Below the pieces are notes generated by a model. That model had not been told where the DNA came from. It was given only the letters and a program-made list of their open reading frames with translations, and did not search any database. From contig PMGM01000067.1 in assembly GCA_003158115.1 (NCBI GenBank), forward strand, positions 1 through 29,013: DNA of 29,013 nucleotides, written 5' to 3'. A program made the position numbers and the translations under genes. Each line of letters starts with the position of its first letter. Position 1 is the first letter of the stretch. The DNA comes from Methanobacterium sp. (GTDB lineage: Archaea; Methanobacteriota; Methanobacteria; Methanobacteriales; Methanobacteriaceae). Below are positions 25,063 to 29,013 of the stretch, in pieces.

Positions 25063-26634
25063 ATGAGTTATTATCATGATTCAAAAATGGAACATATATT
25101 TGAAGTCCTTAAACAGCCTAAAACACTTGAAGAACTTCAATTATCAGAATCATTTGTTAATGATCTGATATTGAAGATTATAACAAGTTATGGTACTGTT
25201 AAAACCAGTACAATATTCGATATAACATGTATACACTGGGATATTCTGGAAAAGTGTTTGAGCAAACTTGAAAAAGAAGGGTTATGTGCACCTGTTAGTG
25301 GTAGTTTCCTATTTTCAAGCGTTCAGTACAGCATATCAAAAAAAGGCCGTGAAAAAAATAGGGGAATATCAGAAGAAAATCCTTATATTGGTGTTGCGCC
25401 TGTTAGTTATGAGAATTATGATACCATAATGGAAGCCCAACTAAAAGGAAGGTATCCAATAGAAATACCTCCAGAAGTAGTTGAGACTACATTCAAGGAC
25501 GTTGTTGGAGTAGAATATGCAAAGGAATCCCTTATTGAATCTTGCATTATCGGTAAAGGAATATTCATTTATGGACCTCCCGGAACTGGTAAAACTTTTT
25601 TAACAGGCAAAATGTCTGATCTACTACCTCCAATTATAATTCCAAAATTTGTTGAATTTGGAGGTAAAATTATACAAATTTACGACCAGGATTTCCATAG
25701 GATGTGCCCAGAACAGCCTGAAGATACTAGATGGGTTAAGATTCATGCCCCATTTGTTTTAACTGGTGCTGAACTAAATTTAAATAAACTTGAAACTAAT
25801 TACGATCCGAACAAAGGAGTTTATGAAACAAGCCCAATAATAAAGGCTAATGGTGGTATACTCCTAATAGACGATCTTGGAAGGCAAAGGGACGATCATG
25901 AACTTATTTTAAATAGACTTATTGTTCCAATGGAAAATAAAAGAGATGTGGTCTATGTTAGAGGTATTCCCGTAATAGTGCACAGCAATTTTATACCTGC
26001 ATTTTCAACTAATTTGGATATAAGCATAATGGATGAAGCCCATTTGAGAAGGGCTCCATTACACATCTTTCTTAAAAATCCAGATGTTATCGAGTTAGCA
26101 AAAGTTTTCAAGATGAATCTAAATTATCTTAATGAAAGATACGATGAGAATATTTTTGAACGATTCATGAAAGTTTATATGAAATGTAATGATGGTGGAG
26201 AAGGACTTAAACCTACATTTGCACATGCTAGGGATATTGCACAGATATGTCAAGCAGTAAGAATAAACAAAGGAAAAAATATAATCGATATTGAAGTGCT
26301 AGAAGGTGCTCTTAAAAGACATGTTCTTATTGTGCTTCAAAGAATGAAAATAAACATCGCCCAGATCACAAGAAAAACAAGATCATTTCGTGTAACTACT
26401 GCACAAATTGAAGATGCTCAAAAAGCATTAATAGAATTTGGCGCCAGTAAAATTACTACTGAAGCAGAAGCATTAATTCTTGATATGGATGATAATATAA
26501 CTCCTGTGCAATTGGTAGAATATCTACATAAATGGGATATTATGGTAGATAGAATCGATTTAATAGCAGAATCAGATAAAGAATTGAGGAGTACCATACT
26601 TGAAATTCACGAAAATTTAGATCTTCAACAATAA
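25063..26634 (+). CDS. AAA-type ATPase with N-terminal winged-helix region
   Basis: The protein has 523 residues. Residues 1-110 look like a winged-helix or helical adaptor region (LEELQLSESFVNDLILKIIT, VQYSISKKGREKN). An AAA core follows: FKDVVGVEYAKESLIES, Walker A GPPGTGKT (171-178), Walker B ILLIDD (266-271), sensor-1 Asn in FSTNLD (318), and an arginine pair in DEAHLRRAP (329-330). The segment after Walker B (NRLIVPMENKRDVVYVRGI) resembles MoxR/Mg-chelatase-like ATPases that remodel partner proteins. A C-terminal domain (about 400-523) has no motif I know. I cannot name the family; it is a putative chaperone-like remodeller. ATG 25063 has AAGGTGG upstream. A 60-residue membrane protein gene follows. 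Confidence 0.85.
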   Translation: MSYYHDSKMEHIFEVLKQPKTLEELQLSESFVNDLILKIITSYGTVKTSTIFDITCIHWDILEKCLSKLEKEGLCAPVSGSFLFSSVQYSISKKGREKNRGISEENPYIGVAPVSYENYDTIMEAQLKGRYPIEIPPEVVETTFKDVVGVEYAKESLIESCIIGKGIFIYGPPGTGKTFLTGKMSDLLPPIIIPKFVEFGGKIIQIYDQDFHRMCPEQPEDTRWVKIHAPFVLTGAELNLNKLETNYDPNKGVYETSPIIKANGGILLIDDLGRQRDDHELILNRLIVPMENKRDVVYVRGIPVIVHSNFIPAFSTNLDISIMDEAHLRRAPLHIFLKNPDVIELAKVFKMNLNYLNERYDENIFERFMKVYMKCNDGGEGLKPTFAHARDIAQICQAVRINKGKNIIDIEVLEGALKRHVLIVLQRMKINIAQITRKTRSFRVTTAQIEDAQKALIEFGASKITTEAEALILDMDDNITPVQLVEYLHKWDIMVDRIDLIAESDKELRSTILEIHENLDLQQ

Positions 26635-26736
26635 CAACATAACTTTAAATGAATGAAGATAAAAGATTTAATTGATATAATATAAATTACTAAATTTATC
26701 TTTTAACTAAATTTAATTAATCAAAAAGTGATCTTT

Positions 26737-26919
26737 ATGGTAAGCGATTTTGCAATAATATTCTCACATATAATTCCACCCATTATGGGCTTTGTTGGCA
26801 TATTAATCATGTGTACAGGTATAATGGACAAAAATAATCAATATACATTAGCAGGCATGGTTATATTCTTTGCTGCAGGAGTTTTACCCTTCTTCATATT
26901 GCCCTATCTTCTGTATTAA
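26737..26919 (+). CDS. Small two-helix membrane protein, 60 residues
   Basis: The product has two hydrophobic stretches, about residues 5-29 (containing HIIPPIMGFVGILIM) and 37-60 (GMVIFFAAGVLPFFILPYLL), with a short MDKNNQY turn between. A GTG at 26728 opens the frame, but GTGATC is the ribosome-binding site, so ATG 26737 is the start. It lies 102 bases after the AAA ATPase gene on the same strand, followed by an 8-base T run. Family not recognised; a membrane partner of the ATPase is possible but unproven. Confidence 0.75.
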   Translation: MVSDFAIIFSHIIPPIMGFVGILIMCTGIMDKNNQYTLAGMVIFFAAGVLPFFILPYLLY

Positions 26920-26964
26920 CTCGGAAGATGGTAAATAAATTTGTGTAAAAAAAAAAATAATTAC

Positions 26965-26974
26965 GCTTTTTTTT
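26965..26974 (+). terminator. Oligo-T terminator
   Basis: CGC followed by eight T ends the plus-strand transcript of the small membrane protein gene. Directly after it an A run (26983-26991) gives nine T on the minus strand for the opposing gene, making a back-to-back terminator pair. Confidence 0.5.
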
Positions 26975-26982
26975 GTGAATTT

Positions 26983-26991
26983 AAAAAAAAA
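26983..26991 (-). terminator. Oligo-T terminator (minus strand)
   Basis: Nine A on the plus strand read as nine T on the minus strand, 14 bases after the stop of the 141-residue protein gene. Confidence 0.45.
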
Positions 26992-27004
26992 CTTTGAAAT
27001 AAAC

Positions 27005-27430
27005 TCAATCCATTTCAATAAGTTTTTCTATCAACAAGTTGTAACCATCTACATTGATCTCATAATCTTCCTCAAAAACAAGTGTAGCCCTCAAAACTGC
27101 ACCTGTACCATTATTGAAGGTGTCAAAATGCATTTCATCATAATCAAGAAGCCTTTTTCCAATAATAGTTGCTATAGTCAGGGGATTGTTAAAACTATCA
27201 CAAATACCAAATTCCATATTGTTGGCTGTAATACTAACTTTATAAGTATTTTCTATATCAATCTGATCTGTATCTTCAAATGTTAATATGACTTGTTCAT
27301 AAGATCCAGTTCCATCAGTAGAAGTGTTATGAAATATTTTTTCACATTTTACAAGTTTTTCTCCTCGTGATTTCCATAAATCCTTATGAAAATTATCAGA
27401 TATACTTTCATCAATTTCTTCAATCATCAT
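27005..27430 (-). CDS. Uncharacterised acidic protein, 141 residues
   Basis: The protein is acidic with a helical N-terminus (MMIEEIDESISDNFHKDLW) and alternating strands after it (YEQVILTFEDTDQIDI, YKVSITANNMEFGI, GAVLRATLVFEEDYEI). The end is an amphipathic helix (YNLLIEKLIEMD). No signal peptide, membrane helix or metal motif is seen; two isolated Cys occur. ATG 27430 or 27427 follows AAGGAG. It is flanked by terminators and by the pfkB-like gene on the same strand. Family unknown to me. The beta-rich acidic character resembles the 87-residue protein at 12.05 kb only in composition. Confidence 0.8.
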   Translation of the reverse strand: MMIEEIDESISDNFHKDLWKSRGEKLVKCEKIFHNTSTDGTGSYEQVILTFEDTDQIDIENTYKVSITANNMEFGICDSFNNPLTIATIIGKRLLDYDEMHFDTFNNGTGAVLRATLVFEEDYEINVDGYNLLIEKLIEMD

Positions 27431-27509
27431 ATTGTCTCCTTAAGGTCTAATTAAATAAATATTTAAACATATTAATAAAATTTTATAAACTTTTTTTTTG
27501 AAAATTTAA

Positions 27510-27528
27510 TTAATTGCACAGCAATTAA
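27510..27528 (-). terminator. Hairpin downstream of the PfkB-like gene
   Basis: TTAATTGC and GCAATTAA pair perfectly around a 3-base loop, 22 bases after the stop of the kinase gene. On the minus strand TTAAATTTTC follows it. A likely transcript end for the HisA-like/kinase pair. Confidence 0.45.
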
Positions 27529-27550
27529 AATTTGGATAAATGAATTTTAT

Positions 27551-28441
27551 TTATAATTCCTTCAGACGTTTATTTATCAAGGATCTGTTTCCCTGGAAGG
27601 CTCCAATTTTTTCAAGTTTCATAGTTGATACCATTGACGCAAATATCCCACATGTTTCAGGGTCAGAAATTTTTGTCCTTTTAGTTACATAAGCCGCCAT
27701 GTATGTATCACCTAACCCGGTAGGATCCATAGTTTGCTTGGGTGGAAATGCTGGTATTTTATAGGTATGCTTCGTTACTGATGAGTAAATCATAGCACCT
27801 CTATCTCCACGAGTAATAATAACCTCTTCCGGACCAAAAAGTGATAATTCTTTACCAATAACATTGAGTTCATGATCCTTTTTATCTATTATAACCTTAG
27901 CTTCTATTTCATCTATAAAAACCATTTGAATGTACTTTAAAAAATTCTGAAAGTCATTCCATGGCTTTAAAATAACTTTATGATGTTCTAATTGTCTTAA
28001 ATAGCCCTGAGCACCGAGATAAATTGGTATATTAAAGGTGGATATATATTTGATGGTTTCAATGGGAATATCTGAAGGTGATAATGGACATAAAAGAACA
28101 GCATCATAGCCCCCAATATTTTTAGGGAGGTTTTCGGGTTTAACAGGATTTTTTGGCACATTTGCTTTCTGAACCCTGTGATTAGGATCAATATCAGGAT
28201 ATATATTCTCGAATTCCATTGTTTCATCAAAAAATAGGGGAATCACATTCACATTACTTGGGAAAGCGTTTAAAAGTTCTTTATCTTCAAATGAAAGAGT
28301 AATGATAGCAGTTACATCTACTTCGAGTTTTGATAGTACAACAGCCTGATAATAAACAGCTCCTCCTGTTGTGTGGTACTTCAAACCTTCTCTCAGAATT
28401 GTGTCTCTGGTTAATGGCCCTATAATAATAAATTTCGGCAT
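27551..28441 (-). CDS. PfkB-family carbohydrate/nucleoside kinase
   Basis: The ribokinase-like protein has 296 residues. The N-terminal FIIIGPLTRDTI with the following GGAVYYQAVVLSKLE is the substrate-side region, and VIITRGDRGAMIYS precedes the catalytic motif MDPTGLGDTYMAAY (anion hole and base D245). The usual GAGD is GLGD here. Substrates of this family range from sugars to nucleosides and pantothenate-like alcohols, so none can be assigned. ATG 28441 lies 22 bases inside the end of the HisA-like gene, so the two are translationally coupled and probably act in one pathway. Confidence 0.88.
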   Translation of the reverse strand: MPKFIIIGPLTRDTILREGLKYHTTGGAVYYQAVVLSKLEVDVTAIITLSFEDKELLNAFPSNVNVIPLFFDETMEFENIYPDIDPNHRVQKANVPKNPVKPENLPKNIGGYDAVLLCPLSPSDIPIETIKYISTFNIPIYLGAQGYLRQLEHHKVILKPWNDFQNFLKYIQMVFIDEIEAKVIIDKKDHELNVIGKELSLFGPEEVIITRGDRGAMIYSSVTKHTYKIPAFPPKQTMDPTGLGDTYMAAYVTKRTKISDPETCGIFASMVSTMKLEKIGAFQGNRSLINKRLKEL

Positions 28442-29013
28442 GATCTTCCCTTTAATTTCGTAACTATTCTACTTAAACTTCCCGAGTGTAGTGCTGTTCC
28501 AACAAGAAAGTTTTCAAGCCCCAATGATTGTAAATCTGTGATATCTTCAAGTGTTATACCTCCACCTAAGATAAGATCTGTATCTAGACCAATAAAGCTC
28601 TTTATAATCTCATGATCAACCCCATTTTCCGTTCCAACCCGAGATATATCTAGTAATATAACTTCAATAGGGTTGATTTCTTCTATTTTTTTTTTTATAT
28701 CTTTAAAATCAACTTTTATATGTTTACCCAGTACATTTCCATCCTTAATATCGATACTAAGAACAAAGTTCTGTTTGGGAAAAGTGGAGAATATCAATTC
28801 AATTTCATCAAAATTTTCAATTGTCTCTGTTGCTACAATTACCTTCTCAACACTATCAAGAATTTTTTGAATTTCAATAGAATTTTTTATTCCAGAATCA
28901 AACATCACCGGAATGATTTTGTTAATTTCTCCTGCAATTTGTAGATTTGAACCTTTTCCTTCAATCGCATCAAGATCAGCTATATATATTCTTGAGAATC
29001 CAAATTTTTTAAG
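28420..29013 (-). CDS. HisA/HisF-related TIM-barrel protein (5' end outside the window)
   Basis: The frame is open to the window edge, giving at least 197 residues. Near the edge, FSRIYIADLDAIEGKGSN is the HisA-like strand with the catalytic-type Asp. IPVMFDSGIKNS, NFVLSIDIKDGN, PIEVILLDISRVGTENG and LILGGGITLEDI with LVGTALHSG at the end are strand/phosphate-loop elements of HisA/HisF. This is the family named 'hisA/hisF-related' in methanogens and some methylotrophs rather than HisA itself; its reaction is not established to my knowledge. It ends at TAG 28420, inside the kinase gene that follows. Confidence 0.85.
   Translation of the reverse strand, partial: LKKFGFSRIYIADLDAIEGKGSNLQIAGEINKIIPVMFDSGIKNSIEIQKILDSVEKVIVATETIENFDEIELIFSTFPKQNFVLSIDIKDGNVLGKHIKVDFKDIKKKIEEINPIEVILLDISRVGTENGVDHEIIKSFIGLDTDLILGGGITLEDITDLQSLGLENFLVGTALHSGSLSRIVTKLKGRSCRNLLL

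Noticed and set aside
1..29013. CRISPR array, insertion sequence or prophage
   Set aside because: No regularly spaced repeats, transposase motifs or terminal repeats are visible; gene content is largely core metabolism.

Overview
The window is AT-rich archaeal DNA and most likely comes from a hydrogenotrophic methanogen of the order Methanobacteriales, probably Methanobacterium or a close relative. The reasons are: the methanogenesis-marker protein MtxX; HypE for [NiFe]-hydrogenase maturation; archaeal S8e, SRP19 and pantoate kinase; an archaeal-type riboflavin/F420 pathway reductase; and above all a free-standing C-terminal piece of family-B DNA polymerase, a known trait of this order. Ribosome-binding sites repeatedly read GGAGG, GGTGA or GTGAT, as expected for a 16S tail ending in AUCACCUCCU. 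In several genes the GTGAT is itself a spurious in-frame GTG 'start'.

Layout. 1-2121: a degraded gene tail, a flavin/PPOX-type oxidase-like gene, a 38-codon small ORF and a RecB/NucS-like nuclease gene, all three genes on the minus strand. 2122-2879: a long empty AT-rich spacer. 2880-8961 (+): purC, purS, purQ (purine synthesis), then cobA-hemD (uroporphyrinogen III and sirohaem/cobamide/F430 precursors), SRP19, a DHH phosphoesterase and a winged-helix regulator. 9061-9954 (-): pantoate kinase (CoA). 10.1-12.3 kb: a loose region of very small genes (44, 48, 51 and 87 codons) around a PHP-domain phosphoesterase that appears to start with ATT. 12.4-18.7 kb: the archaeal riboflavin-pathway reductase, a carboxymuconolactone decarboxylase-like protein, TatD, UppS, MtxX, HemL and CbiC. 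18.9-20.2 kb: a two-gene MacB/Lol-like ABC module with a very short permease and an ATPase that has lost several NBD motifs. 20.3-22.6 kb (-): an RDD membrane protein, HypE, and an unknown protein with OB-like character. 23.1-26.9 kb (+): S8e, the PolB small subunit, a HAD phosphatase, an AAA ATPase with a winged-helix front end, and a 60-residue membrane protein. 27.0-29.0 kb (-): an unknown 141-residue protein, a PfkB-type kinase, and a HisA/HisF-related TIM barrel cut by the window edge.

Functionally the region is mainly core metabolism. Tetrapyrrole synthesis is represented at two places (cobA-hemD and cbiC-hemL), purine synthesis by purC/S/Q, and cofactor supply by pantoate kinase, the riboflavin-pathway reductase and HypE. 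Informational genes (SRP19, S8e, PolB small subunit, DHH nuclease) lie among them. No insertion sequence, CRISPR array, tRNA or rRNA gene is visible. The points that most deserve checking are the degenerate ABC module, the ATT-initiated PHP gene, the split polymerase gene overlapping rps8e, several previously uncalled small genes with good ribosome-binding sites, the ATPase/small membrane protein pair, the PfkB/HisA-like overlapping pair, and a set of perfect palindromes in promoter-like spacers.
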